Shown one piece after another: positions 43,878-53,074 of a stretch of 64,000 nucleotides of DNA. How positions within the stretch are numbered: the first letter of the stretch is position 1; every line of letters begins with the position of its first letter. Source of the stretch: a bacterium. GTDB taxonomy: Bacteria; Electryoneota; Electryoneia; Electryoneales; Electryoneaceae. A model generated the notes under the pieces. It saw only the letters and a program-made list of their open reading frames with translations, was not told where the DNA came from and ran no database searches. The stretch spans positions 1 through 64,000 of the forward strand of contig JAHLLB010000003.1 in assembly GCA_020444425.1 (NCBI GenBank), written 5' to 3'. A program made the translations under genes and the position numbers.

Positions 43878-45188
43878 TCACACAAACTTCTTCAGCACGT
43901 CATCGAGGTCCGGCTTGCCGATCACCTGCAGGTCGTAGGTCACGCGGGTGGCCGGCTTCTTGATCTTGATGATGCGGCGCAGGTCGATCGGGGTGCCGAT
44001 CACGACGGCGTCACACTCGACCTTGTCGATGGTCTTCTCAAGATCCTTCATCTGCTGCGCGCCATAGCCCATCGCCGGCAGCAGGATGCCGATATCCGGA
44101 TACTTCTCGAAGGTTTCGCTGATCTTGCCGGTCGTCCACGGACGCGGATCGATGAGCTCTGCGGCACCGTACTTGGAAGCCGCGATGACGCCGGCGCCGT
44201 AGGTCATTTCACCGTGGGTCAGGGTCGGGCCGTCTTCGACGACGAGCACGCTCTTGCCACGGATCATGTCCGGATCGTCCACCATCACCGGGCTCGCGCC
44301 TTCGAGGATGATGGCGTTCGGGTTTGCCAGCTGGACGTTCTCGCGTACTTCTTCGATGTCGTCGAGGTCAGCGGAGTCGATCTTGTTGAGGATGACGACG
44401 TCGGCCATCAGGATGTTGGTCTCACCCGGATAGTAGCTGATCTCGTGGCCCGGACGATGCGGGTCGGCGACGACGATGCTGAGGTCGGGCTTGTAGAAGG
44501 ACGTGTCGTTGTTGCCACCGTCCCACAGGATGATGTCCGCTTCCTTCTCGGCTTCGCGCAGGATAGCTTCATAATCGACACCGGCGTACACCACGCCGCC
44601 TGCCGCGATGTGCGGTTCGTACTCTTCCATCTCTTCGATGGTGCAGTCGTGCTTCTTCAGATCGTCGAGCTCGGCGAAACGCTGAACCTTCTGCTTCGCG
44701 AGATCACCGTACGGCATCGGGTGACGGATGGCGACGACCTTCTTGCCGGCGTCGCGCAGGTACTTCGCCACGGCACGCGTGGTCTGGCTCTTGCCGCAGC
44801 CGGTGCGCACGGCGCAGATGCTGATGACCGGCTTGGTCGAACGGACCATCGTATCCGTCGCGCTGGCGAGGACGAAGTCTGCGCCGACGGCGTTCACGAG
44901 GCTCGCCTTGTGCATCACCACTTCGTGCGGAATGTCGGAGTAGGAGAAATAAACCTGGTCAACGTTGTGGTTCTTGATCAGCGGAATGAGATCCTCTTCG
45001 GCCTCAATCGGGATGCCTTCTGGATACAGTTCGCCGGCGAGCTCGGCCGGGTACTTGCGGCCTTCGATGTCCGGGATCTGGGTTGCGGTAAAGGCGACGA
45101 CTTCGTAGTCCTTGTTGTCGCGGAACAACACATTGAAGTTGTGGAAGTCGCGTCCAGCGGCTCCCATGATGAGCACTTTCTTGGCCAT
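43878..45188 (-). CDS. Cyclic 2,3-diphosphoglycerate synthetase-like GTPase
   Basis: 436 residues. An N-terminal Rossmann-like domain (MAKKVLIMGAAGRDFHNFNV) is followed by a P-loop NTPase domain: PVISICAVRTGCGKSQTTRAV at about residues 130-150, DIILWDGGNNDTSFY, and VVILNKIDSAD, an NKxD-type guanine-specificity motif. The family is named after the archaeal enzyme making the thermoprotectant cyclic 2,3-diphosphoglycerate, but bacterial members are common and their role is unproven. The start 45188 is supported by GGAG about 10 nt upstream. It lies upstream of carbamate kinase on the same strand, now separated by the 601-bp element; the pair was probably once a closer operon. Confidence 0.8.
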   Translation of the reverse strand: MAKKVLIMGAAGRDFHNFNVLFRDNKDYEVVAFTATQIPDIEGRKYPAELAGELYPEGIPIEAEEDLIPLIKNHNVDQVYFSYSDIPHEVVMHKASLVNAVGADFVLASATDTMVRSTKPVISICAVRTGCGKSQTTRAVAKYLRDAGKKVVAIRHPMPYGDLAKQKVQRFAELDDLKKHDCTIEEMEEYEPHIAAGGVVYAGVDYEAILREAEKEADIILWDGGNNDTSFYKPDLSIVVADPHRPGHEISYYPGETNILMADVVILNKIDSADLDDIEEVRENVQLANPNAIILEGASPVMVDDPDMIRGKSVLVVEDGPTLTHGEMTYGAGVIAASKYGAAELIDPRPWTTGKISETFEKYPDIGILLPAMGYGAQQMKDLEKTIDKVECDAVVIGTPIDLRRIIKIKKPATRVTYDLQVIGKPDLDDVLKKFV

Positions 45189-45486
45189 GATACACCGTCT
45201 CCGTGAAGCGTGAGCGAAACATGCGTGTTCCGTCCGATGCCTGTTCCGGCTGGGGTTGACGGCGGGACCGTCGTGCACAGCCAAAACGTATGAACACCGG
45301 TTCTTCGGCGCGGACTCCTCATGCCTGGAGTGGTGGCGAGAGGACCTCGGAGTACGTCCGCGTTGTACCCGAAGACAAACCGGAACCGCCTTTCCGGTGG
45401 GGTGAATATAGACGTGTCCGTGTTAGGAGGCAATGTGAGCGCTCTTCGGGAAATTCAGGAGTTCACTCTTGGCGAGAAACGCAAAC
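45189..45486. other. Intergenic spacer, nothing recognised
   Basis: The 298 bp between the GTPase start and the terminator of the FG-GAP gene should hold the GTPase promoter. Open frames here run into the terminator or lack family resemblance and are not called. Confidence 0.5.
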
Positions 45487-45509
45487 AAAAAGCCCGGACT
45501 GAGCCGGGC
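45487..45509 (-). terminator. Rho-independent terminator of the FG-GAP gene
   Basis: A 6-bp GCCCGG/CCGGGC stem (45492-45497 with 45504-45509) followed on the minus strand by TTTTTG, 29 bp past the stop. Confidence 0.85.
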
Positions 45510-45537
45510 CTGGGTATCTGCAAGGAAAACAGTAGAA

Positions 45538-46917
45538 TCAACGAACATAGCAAATTTTCTGCATCATGCTTGGACCGTCCATGATTTCTGCCCGTATGAA
45601 GTAGACGCCGCTTGAAGTCATTCCCGCTTGCCACGGTAGCGCGAGACGTCCTCCCGCTGTCTTGCCCTGATGCAACATGGCAACGTGCTGTCCAAGAGAG
45701 TTGATGACCTCGACTGTTACCGATGCCGGGTGCGCGAGATTCAGAACGACGGTCGTCATGCCATTGAACGGATTCGGGTAAGCGGGTTGCATGCTGAACT
45801 CGGACGGTTGCGCGGCAACGCTCGTTTCACCGACTGAGCTGTACCCGTCATGCTCGAACCAGCTGATGCTTAAGTTATTTGGTACCCAGGAGAGGATATC
45901 GGGATCGGTGTCGCCGTCGATATCCGTGACCTGAATTCCATGCGGCTGCGAATAGTTCTCGACCACTACATGTTCGGTGTACTCGTCAATGCTGTTGTAG
46001 CTCAGGTAGCTGATACGATTCGCGGCATTAAGGCTTAGCACGATGTCCGGGTACGAGTCACCGTCAATATCCGCTGAATCGTAATCGTCAATGTACCCGG
46101 ATCCACCGAAGATCAGATGGCTCTGAAACTCACCGGGTGACGTCTGTTCCCAGACATACATGTCCGAAATGTAGTTTATGTGACTGACGATATCATTGTC
46201 GCCGTCGTTGTCCAGATCGTCAATCAGGAGGGTCGTGGTCAACATGGTGGCGCTGATTTCGTGGTAGACCCATGAGTTACCGGCCACCTGCTCATGCCAG
46301 GCGAGGGTCTCGGGTTGGTGAAACGCCGCGATGTCGATATCACCATCGCCATCGAGATCGCTCAAGTGAGCGTGCTCAGTGTTGCGTGTGTTCTCGACCA
46401 TGTGTTGGGTCCAGCCATTTGGCATGTCATTCTCATACCAGACCAATTCCGTGTAGTCATTGCGAACAGCCACCAGGTCGGCGTCGCCATCTCCGTCGAT
46501 GTCCTCCATATCAATGTAGATGCATGGAAATTGCGCGTCGATTTGTTGTGTGGTATACGTTCCACCTCCGTCATTACGCCACCAGCGAAGGCCTGAGCTG
46601 GCACCAGATGCAGCCCCGACAATGTCCAGATCACCGTCCTGGTCGAGATCGAGAATTTCGGTCATTTGAGCGGAGGTAAAACTTGGATCAAGGGTGGTTG
46701 ATGTCCATGCGTCCGGCGCTGTCCGTGACCAGATAAGGACGTCGTGCGTAATCCAGTCACTGGATACGATTTCGCAGAACCCATTTGCGTTCAGATCGGC
46801 GGCGTTTGCGTGACGGATCAGTGTTGAATTTTGCACCAGATGCGGAGCAAACGTGACTTGTGCGTTGACGCTCAGTGTTAGACAAACAAGTAGTACGGCG
46901 ACGGTTACGTGTCTCAT
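45538..46917 (-). CDS. Secreted FG-GAP/VCBS propeller protein with T9SS sorting domain
   Basis: 459 residues. Signal peptide MRHVTVAVLLVCLTLSVNA. Residues about 35-360 are repeats with calcium-binding DxDGDxD loops typical of FG-GAP/VCBS blades: LDLDQDGDLDIVGAA, EDIDGDGDADLVAV, SDLDGDGDIDIAAF, DDLDNDGDNDIVSH, ADIDGDSYPDIVLS, TDIDGDTDPDILSW. That makes one seven-bladed propeller likely. AYPNPFNGMTT starts the sorting domain, ending KICYVR. Start 46917 follows GGGGGAGAG. The shared 100-residue module is absent. It probably binds ligands at the cell surface in a calcium-dependent way. Confidence 0.87.
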   Translation of the reverse strand: MRHVTVAVLLVCLTLSVNAQVTFAPHLVQNSTLIRHANAADLNANGFCEIVSSDWITHDVLIWSRTAPDAWTSTTLDPSFTSAQMTEILDLDQDGDLDIVGAASGASSGLRWWRNDGGGTYTTQQIDAQFPCIYIDMEDIDGDGDADLVAVRNDYTELVWYENDMPNGWTQHMVENTRNTEHAHLSDLDGDGDIDIAAFHQPETLAWHEQVAGNSWVYHEISATMLTTTLLIDDLDNDGDNDIVSHINYISDMYVWEQTSPGEFQSHLIFGGSGYIDDYDSADIDGDSYPDIVLSLNAANRISYLSYNSIDEYTEHVVVENYSQPHGIQVTDIDGDTDPDILSWVPNNLSISWFEHDGYSSVGETSVAAQPSEFSMQPAYPNPFNGMTTVVLNLAHPASVTVEVINSLGQHVAMLHQGKTAGGRLALPWQAGMTSSGVYFIRAEIMDGPSMMQKICYVR

Positions 46918-47108
46918 CTCTCCCCCGAGGATCGTGTGTACGCTATGTTTGTACCCGTTGTTGCCAATCAAGTAACAGTCAGAAATTGCAGGATTATGTG
47001 ACAGGTGCCACAAAGGCTCTTGATTAACGAAAAACTGTGAACCCGGTCACAATCAAATGCAAGCAGATTGTTCACAGGTCCAGCAAATCTGGGTGCTACT
47101 CATGGAAC

Positions 47109-49196
47109 CTACCGTCCACCCGCACTGGCCAGCGCGCCCTTGACCCGCCACCGCTGCTCGCCGTCCGTTGAACGGATATCGATGACATAGGCGTACAGAC
47201 CGAGCGGAAGGTACGATCCGTTGCTCAGACCGGAACGCCCGTCCCAGGCCCACGATCCAGTGCCGGGCAGTTGCACGTCCCTGGCGATGGTGCCCAGCGG
47301 CCGCCCGCCGGAATCAAACAGCCGGACGGTGATTACGATCATCTCAGCCGGATAATCGAAGCGAAACTCGGTGATGTCTTCGTACCCGTCGCCGTCCGGG
47401 CTGAACGGGTTCGGTGTGACCTCGACGACGTGGGTCTGCGAACCGGTCACGACCGGTTCGTACGTTTCTGTGATCTCGACTGTGGTTGAGAGCCGGTTGT
47501 TGTCCAGATCGGCATCCGAATCCACGAATTCGGCGGTGATCGTCCATTCACCCGGCTCGGACAGCGGCGATGGGTCCAGTTTTTCGGTCCAGATCGTAGA
47601 GCCTGTTGGTTCCGGAGCTACGGAGGTGAAAGTGCCGAGGGGGACCGTCAGGTCGGCAAGTGTTGCGGTCACGGTCCACGCGACGTCGTTCTTAATAAAC
47701 CAGCCGTCGAGTCCGGCTATGATAGTCACCTGCAGCGTGTCATCTGCGACGGTTCCTGTGTTCCCCGTTTCGAGCAGGCAGTTGATGGAGTCAATGGCGA
47801 TGTCACGTTCCGGGTAGACAATCCAGTTCTCCCGGCCGGGTGTCGCGAACGGGGCGTAGTGGGTTGGATGCCAGGAGTTTTCGGTATTGGTGCCATCGTA
47901 CCAGTGCATGCTGACACCGGGATCGCCATTGCTGACGCCGACGGAGAGATACTCGCTGCTGTCCGGCGTAACCAGGGTCAGCACTTCACCGTAGTTGTTG
48001 AGTTGCGGCCACTCGTCCGGGACAATCATCTGCTCTTCGCGGATGCCGTCCCAGTAGAGCACGGACGCATTTTCCGCGAGCACGTACAATGAATCAGGCT
48101 GCAGCAGAATGCTGTTCTGCGGAAACCACCCGACCACTCCGGCAGCATCCATCACACCCCAGCCGCTGGGGTTGAACGGTTCATCGTGAGTGACACGCAG
48201 CTCGATCCACTCCGCCCCCGACGGTGAATTGGGCGGATTCAGCATCACTTCGCTGAAAGCGAACCAGTCATCCGTCAGGTCGATCTTGCCTTTCAGAAAA
48301 ACCGCTGTCTGCGTAGTATCATTCTCTGGGATATCGTCCTCTGGACTCAGGACAGCTTGAAGGATGTAATACCCGACTGGGACACGTACACCAAAGGTTT
48401 TCGGAATTGTCGTTACATATTCGGGGGATGATTCATTGATGGTCAAGCTGCCCAATGTGCTGTCGAAATCGGAGTATTCGGATCGCAGTCTGAAGGTCAA
48501 CTGCCGTACCTCCGATGTATCCCTGCCTTCATTTCGAACCACCCACTCCGTGTAAACTGTATTACGGTCAATGTATTCAAAATAGTCTACTTGGATGATG
48601 TGACGCAGGACAGACAAGTCGTTAGACACTGGGGTCACCGAGTTCAGGTATCCAGGGGTGCCACCGGGGGCTGAAAAGGCCCAGTTGTCGTCGTACTCAT
48701 TGCCGGTTGGGAGAATGCGTTCCTCGCTGATCCCATTCTCAGCGTCCGGCCGGTACGTGCGCCGCGAAACCATCTCACCGTCATCGTTCAACAGCTCAAC
48801 CGCCAGAGAGGATCTGTTGGTCAACCCGGTGAAACCAAACCGGCTGTCGTCAATAGTCAGCAACAACGCATCGGCTGGAATCTGATCCTGATACAGGGTG
48901 GAATCGTGCTCCCAATAGCCCGGGTCAATGATGACGGCGTATCCACCGGCGGCGATGGTCATCTGGTTGGAACCGGGTTGCGGCAGCAGGTAGTCGATGT
49001 CCTGGCTGTCGCTGATGCGCCATTCGTAGAGGAAGACGGGCTCATCGCCGAGGTTGTACAGCTCGATGTATTCGGTGTGGTAATCGTCACCCTCGGGATT
49101 GTACATGATCTCGTTGAGGATGACCTGTGCGAACGCGGACGGAGCGAGGATGAGGATCGCCAGAACTAGCAGCAGCAATTTCCTGTGTAGTCTCAT
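47109..49196 (-). CDS. Secreted lamin-tail-domain protein with FlgD-like C-terminus
   Basis: 695 residues. Signal peptide MRLHRKLLLLVLAILILAPS ends near AFAQ. The first domain (VILNEIMYNPEGDDYHTEY ... IELYNLGDEPVFLYEWRISD) is a lamin-tail domain. A second one lies at about residues 305-430 (FSEVMLNPPNSPSGAEWIEL ... WGVMDAAGVVGWFPQNS). CARDB-like domains follow each. The end (VTPNPFSPDGDGYEDITEF ... GSYLPLGLYAYVIDIRS) is a FlgD-like Ig fold related to, but distinct from, the PNPFN sorting domains. AAGG lies 8 nt before ATG 49196. It is last in a probable operon behind ddl (25-nt gap). Likely surface or cell-envelope protein. Confidence 0.85.
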   Translation of the reverse strand: MRLHRKLLLLVLAILILAPSAFAQVILNEIMYNPEGDDYHTEYIELYNLGDEPVFLYEWRISDSQDIDYLLPQPGSNQMTIAAGGYAVIIDPGYWEHDSTLYQDQIPADALLLTIDDSRFGFTGLTNRSSLAVELLNDDGEMVSRRTYRPDAENGISEERILPTGNEYDDNWAFSAPGGTPGYLNSVTPVSNDLSVLRHIIQVDYFEYIDRNTVYTEWVVRNEGRDTSEVRQLTFRLRSEYSDFDSTLGSLTINESSPEYVTTIPKTFGVRVPVGYYILQAVLSPEDDIPENDTTQTAVFLKGKIDLTDDWFAFSEVMLNPPNSPSGAEWIELRVTHDEPFNPSGWGVMDAAGVVGWFPQNSILLQPDSLYVLAENASVLYWDGIREEQMIVPDEWPQLNNYGEVLTLVTPDSSEYLSVGVSNGDPGVSMHWYDGTNTENSWHPTHYAPFATPGRENWIVYPERDIAIDSINCLLETGNTGTVADDTLQVTIIAGLDGWFIKNDVAWTVTATLADLTVPLGTFTSVAPEPTGSTIWTEKLDPSPLSEPGEWTITAEFVDSDADLDNNRLSTTVEITETYEPVVTGSQTHVVEVTPNPFSPDGDGYEDITEFRFDYPAEMIVITVRLFDSGGRPLGTIARDVQLPGTGSWAWDGRSGLSNGSYLPLGLYAYVIDIRSTDGEQRWRVKGALASAGGR

Positions 49197-49221
49197 TCGG
49201 ACACCTTCATCCGGGATGTAT

Positions 49222-50286
49222 TTACCCCAACACGAGTTCCACGAAACGGTTCATCAGCGCCGGGAAATCCAGCCCGATCTGCTTTGCGGACATGGGCACC
49301 AGTGACAGGTCGGTCATACCGGGAATGGTGTTCACCTCAAGGAAGATCAACCGGTTATCCTCGGTGAGACGGAAGTCAACACGCGCCACGTGCCGGCAGT
49401 CCAGTTCCTCGCAGATGTGTACCGCGAGTTTCGCAGCTTCGGCCTGTACCGGATCAGCCACTGGGGCGGGGCAGAGGTAGTCGGTCTTGCCCTTCGTGTA
49501 CTTGTTCGTGTAGTCGTAATACCCTTCCCGCGGCCGGATTTCGACCATCGGTGTTGCCTTGCCACCGATAACGGGAACGGTGACCTCTCGTCCGGGGACA
49601 AATTCTTCCAGGTACGGCAGGTCGGACATGTCGAGGATCAGGTGGACGCCGTTGTGCAGTGCCTGCTCATTGGAGCTGATGGTGATGCCCACGGTGGAGC
49701 CGCCGGTGTTTGGTTTCAGCACGACGGGGTGCGGGTGGATGCTGGAGAAGCGGCCCCAGTCGTTGTCGAGCGTCGCGGCGACGGCGATCCGCACCGCCTT
49801 CTCGATGGAGGTTGTGTTTCCCCGGATCGGCCGCAGCAGTTGTCCACTGGCGACCGGCATCTCGATCAGTTGCGCGATCTGGTGCGAGCGCCATTTATCC
49901 AGCGCCAACGCGGAGGCGCGGCTGTCGCTGCCGAGGTACGGTTTCCCAACCAGCTCGAGCACTGCCTGGATCTGGCCGCCCTCACCCCAGGTGCCGTGGA
50001 GCAGCGGAAAGACGGCGTCCCAACGTGGGTCGCTGATCGTGTCGAAGAGGCGCAGCCAGCCATCACGACTCAACCGTGCACGTTCGGATTCGCCGGGCGG
50101 CGTGACCCCGACCGGGCCGTCCAGTAACGGTTGGTCATGCGGCACGATCTGCTCGGGCGTCGCGGTGTCCAGCTTCCACGCTTCATGCCCGGAGTTGGCG
50201 AGGCCTCGGGCGACAGCGTCCCCGCCGGAGAGCGATACACGGCGTTCGGCGTTGTCGCCACCACAAATGACCAGGATTCGCGCCAT
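49222..50286 (-). CDS. ddl: D-alanine--D-alanine ligase
   Basis: 354 residues. It joins two D-Ala with ATP for peptidoglycan precursor synthesis in the cytoplasm. Visible family features are ILVICGGDNAERRVSLSGG, PLLHGTWGEGGQIQAVLEL, KPYLGSDSRASALALDK, VVLKPNTGGSTVGITI, LEEFVPGREVTVPV, CRHVARVDFRLTEDNRLIFLEVNTIPGMT and a C-terminus matching the ATP-grasp fold. GAGAGAACCG before ATG 50286 is a modest ribosome site. It lies 46 nt after the SpoIIE phosphatase gene and 25 nt before the lamin-tail gene, so it is probably co-transcribed. Confidence 0.93.
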   Translation of the reverse strand: MARILVICGGDNAERRVSLSGGDAVARGLANSGHEAWKLDTATPEQIVPHDQPLLDGPVGVTPPGESERARLSRDGWLRLFDTISDPRWDAVFPLLHGTWGEGGQIQAVLELVGKPYLGSDSRASALALDKWRSHQIAQLIEMPVASGQLLRPIRGNTTSIEKAVRIAVAATLDNDWGRFSSIHPHPVVLKPNTGGSTVGITISSNEQALHNGVHLILDMSDLPYLEEFVPGREVTVPVIGGKATPMVEIRPREGYYDYTNKYTKGKTDYLCPAPVADPVQAEAAKLAVHICEELDCRHVARVDFRLTEDNRLIFLEVNTIPGMTDLSLVPMSAKQIGLDFPALMNRFVELVLG

Positions 50287-50332
50287 CGGTTCTCTCGTTG
50301 GTTACAACTGGTTGTGGTCCACACCTGACGGA

Positions 50333-53017
50333 TTATTGCTCGATCACCTTGACTGTGATCAGGGTGAGGTCGTCCTGCCCGGCGCGTTCGTGGCCGGCGT
50401 AATCACGGATCGTCTGCAGCACCTTGGTCACCAGCAGATGCGGATCGAGGTGCTTGAATTCATCCATCGTCTTGATGAGACGGTCACGTCCGAACTCGAC
50501 ATCGGTCGCGTTCATCGCCTCCGTCAGGCCATCGGAATAGGCCGCGAACAGGTCACCCGGTTCGATCTTGATTTCGGTTTCGACGTATTCGCCATCAGCC
50601 ATGATTCCCAAAAGCATCCCACCCAGCTCGAGGCTGATGGGTTTGCCGTACCGGATCAGGAAGGGAATGTCATGCCCGGCGTTGACATAGGTCATTGTCC
50701 CTTTTTCCGGATTGAACAGGGCGGCGAAGAAGGTGATGAACATCTCCGGCGTAGAGTTTTTGCAGACCTGGAAGTTCAGCTGCCGCACCAGTTCGTTCAG
50801 CGGCAGATTCTGGGTCGCAAGCAGGCTCAGGCTCGCCTGCAGGTTGCTCATCAGCACGGCGGCGCCGACACCCTTTCCGGACACATCACCGAGCACCACC
50901 AGCAAGCCGCGTTCGCCGAGGTCGATGCAGTCGTAATAATCACCGCCCACCTCGAAGGCCGGGTCGCTGTGCGCGCCCACCTGCAAGGTTGGCCGTTGCG
51001 GTAGTTCGGTCGGTAATAAGTGAATCTGGATGCGTCGGGCGATCTGGATTTCACGTTCCAGCCGTTCCTTGACCGTCACTTCGGAGATCATCCGTCGCAG
51101 ATCCGAGGTCATCTGGTTGAAGCTGAGCGCGAGATCGCTGAGCTCGTCGTTGCCGCGCACGGCGAGTTTGACGTCGAGATCGCCCCTTCGCAGGCGTTCC
51201 GTCCCTTGCCGCAGTTCTTTGACCGAACGCATGACGGTTCGCGTGATCCCGCCCGCAAGCAGGGAAGAGAACAGCATTGCCAGCGCGAACAGGGACAACA
51301 GGACGATCAGGCCAATGGACGTGAAGCGGTTCAGCCCTTCCCACGCGTACAGGTTGGAAAACAGGCCGGCGAGTGTGGTGTGAACGTACACCTGCCCAAG
51401 CATTGTCGATGAGTTGCCGAGGCCGGGCCACGATTCCAGCTCGCACCAGCCGTGGATGATTGGCCGGTGCCAGATATCGGCAGTGCTTCGATGCTTGGTG
51501 CTGACCTCGATCTCCGACTGCCCTTCAAACGTATCACTCGAGATGCGGTTGTGCATCCCGCTCTCGTCGCTGCCGAGATGGATGATGCCGAGCGGATTCA
51601 GGGTGACATCGGAATGAACCATCTCCTTATACGGTTCAAGCACGGCCTGGTTCAACGGCTTCATCGCAACCTGTATCTCGACCGGATCTTCCGGTGAGAC
51701 AACGGCGGCAGCGTAGGCCGCACGATCCGGCGCGATGGGCAGGATGCCGTGACTCGCGGTGTTGGCGAAGGTCCATCCCGGGAACGGGGTCAACGTGTCC
51801 GGTAGTGCCCACTGTCCGAGGGTATCACCTTGCTTGACCCAGACTTCCAGCAGTCCCGCCTCGCCCATTTTCGTGTCGAGTTCGGAGTACTGTCCCCACG
51901 GTTCTGACGACGTTGCACCGTAATCCTCCGGATTCGTCCATTCACGGCCGGGTTCGGTGTTGCCGAACGGGCTGGGCGGGGGAGGGATATTTTGCTGATC
52001 CTGGGCAGAGGGGAAGACACGCCGGTAAGTTGCAACAGCGATGCTGTCTTCTTCCGCATACCCGCGAAGCTGATCCATTGCCAGCGCGGTTTCCAGGGAT
52101 CGCATGTCGTTGTGGATCAGGTCACGCACAATTTTCGCGCGTGAGGATCCGATTCCGACGTAGACGCCGACAAAGATGACAAGAATCAGCATCAGCCCCG
52201 GGATGATGGTGCTGAAGATGTAGGTCGAGCCGAATTTGAGCCAGATCGGCAGCCGGATGCCAAACATTCCCTGGAACAGGGACACCGTCAACTTGAGCGG
52301 AACCGCCAGCCAGGTAAATGCGATGATGTTTGAGAGCAGCTTGAAGAAGTTGCTGCCCAGCATCGCCTCCGTAGCGCCGGAGGACGAGACCGAGATGTTC
52401 AGCCCTTCCGCCTCGTTGCCACTGATACCGCCGTAGTAGACAACGAAACCGACCGGCGCGAGCAGGAACATACCGAGAATGACCCAGCCGGATCGGCGTG
52501 ACAGGCTTTCGACCCAATTCCACGGTTGGATGAACAGGGCGAAGATGATTGCGAAGATGGTGAGCACGGGGGACGGAGCATTCGCCCCGATGATGATCAG
52601 CGACAAGCTGGTGAACACCAGAATCGCGCGCCGCCGTTTGCCCCAGTTGCGCATGCCCCCCATACGCACCAGGCTCCAGATTGACCACGCCAGCGTAAAC
52701 GCGAACGGAATCCGCAACAGCAACAGCCAGCTTTCGTCGACGGGCAGAATGGTCTGGAAGGTGATCAGCAGCAGGACACCGCTGAGCAGCATCGAGAAGA
52801 GCAGATGCAGCAGGATGCCCACCTCGAAACGGTAGATCTCACGCTTGACGGTCCGTGCCGGACGGAGTCGTCCGATAACCGCCATCGCCGTGCCGAAGAG
52901 GGAAATGTCATACAGCAGACGGGCGAAAGGTAGCCTGTATCCGCCCTGAAAAAACGCGAGGGCAAGAATAGCGCCGGCCAGGGCAATCAGAAATGTGAAA
53001 ATCTGCCGGCGGTTCAT
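50333..53017 (-). CDS. Membrane PP2C-type (SpoIIE/RsbU-like) phosphatase with HAMP domain
   Basis: 894 residues. The N-terminal half has about seven membrane segments (for example LLHLLFSMLLSGVLLLITF, AILVFTSLSLIIIGANAP, IIPGLMLILVIFVGVYVGI). An extracytoplasmic region of about 240 residues (VRDLIHNDMRSLETALAM ...), one more segment (SIGLIVLLSLFALAMLFSSL), a HAMP domain (RTVMRSVKELRQGTERLRRG) and a C-terminal phosphatase follow. The metal-binding Asp motifs are present: FEVGGDYYDCI, VVLGDVSGKGVGAAVLM, FAAYSDGLTEAMN. Such proteins dephosphorylate anti-anti-sigma factors in response to a signal; no partner kinase or STAS protein lies nearby. It is preceded by the IspF-like gene (57-nt gap). Confidence 0.9.
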   Translation of the reverse strand: MNRRQIFTFLIALAGAILALAFFQGGYRLPFARLLYDISLFGTAMAVIGRLRPARTVKREIYRFEVGILLHLLFSMLLSGVLLLITFQTILPVDESWLLLLRIPFAFTLAWSIWSLVRMGGMRNWGKRRRAILVFTSLSLIIIGANAPSPVLTIFAIIFALFIQPWNWVESLSRRSGWVILGMFLLAPVGFVVYYGGISGNEAEGLNISVSSSGATEAMLGSNFFKLLSNIIAFTWLAVPLKLTVSLFQGMFGIRLPIWLKFGSTYIFSTIIPGLMLILVIFVGVYVGIGSSRAKIVRDLIHNDMRSLETALAMDQLRGYAEEDSIAVATYRRVFPSAQDQQNIPPPPSPFGNTEPGREWTNPEDYGATSSEPWGQYSELDTKMGEAGLLEVWVKQGDTLGQWALPDTLTPFPGWTFANTASHGILPIAPDRAAYAAAVVSPEDPVEIQVAMKPLNQAVLEPYKEMVHSDVTLNPLGIIHLGSDESGMHNRISSDTFEGQSEIEVSTKHRSTADIWHRPIIHGWCELESWPGLGNSSTMLGQVYVHTTLAGLFSNLYAWEGLNRFTSIGLIVLLSLFALAMLFSSLLAGGITRTVMRSVKELRQGTERLRRGDLDVKLAVRGNDELSDLALSFNQMTSDLRRMISEVTVKERLEREIQIARRIQIHLLPTELPQRPTLQVGAHSDPAFEVGGDYYDCIDLGERGLLVVLGDVSGKGVGAAVLMSNLQASLSLLATQNLPLNELVRQLNFQVCKNSTPEMFITFFAALFNPEKGTMTYVNAGHDIPFLIRYGKPISLELGGMLLGIMADGEYVETEIKIEPGDLFAAYSDGLTEAMNATDVEFGRDRLIKTMDEFKHLDPHLLVTKVLQTIRDYAGHERAGQDDLTLITVKVIEQ

Positions 53018-53074
53018 ACGGGACTCATCCTTGTGCGAGGACGGTACGCTGGTTCAATCGTGTCGCTGAAGACG

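Noticed and set aside
43797..45206. 469-codon plus-strand open frame opposite the GTPase gene
   Set aside because: It is antisense to a conserved P-loop protein and begins within the element's repeat.
45435..45584. Short plus-strand frame with a good GGAGG site before a GTG
   Set aside because: It runs through the terminator of the FG-GAP gene and into that gene's antisense; no similarity was seen.
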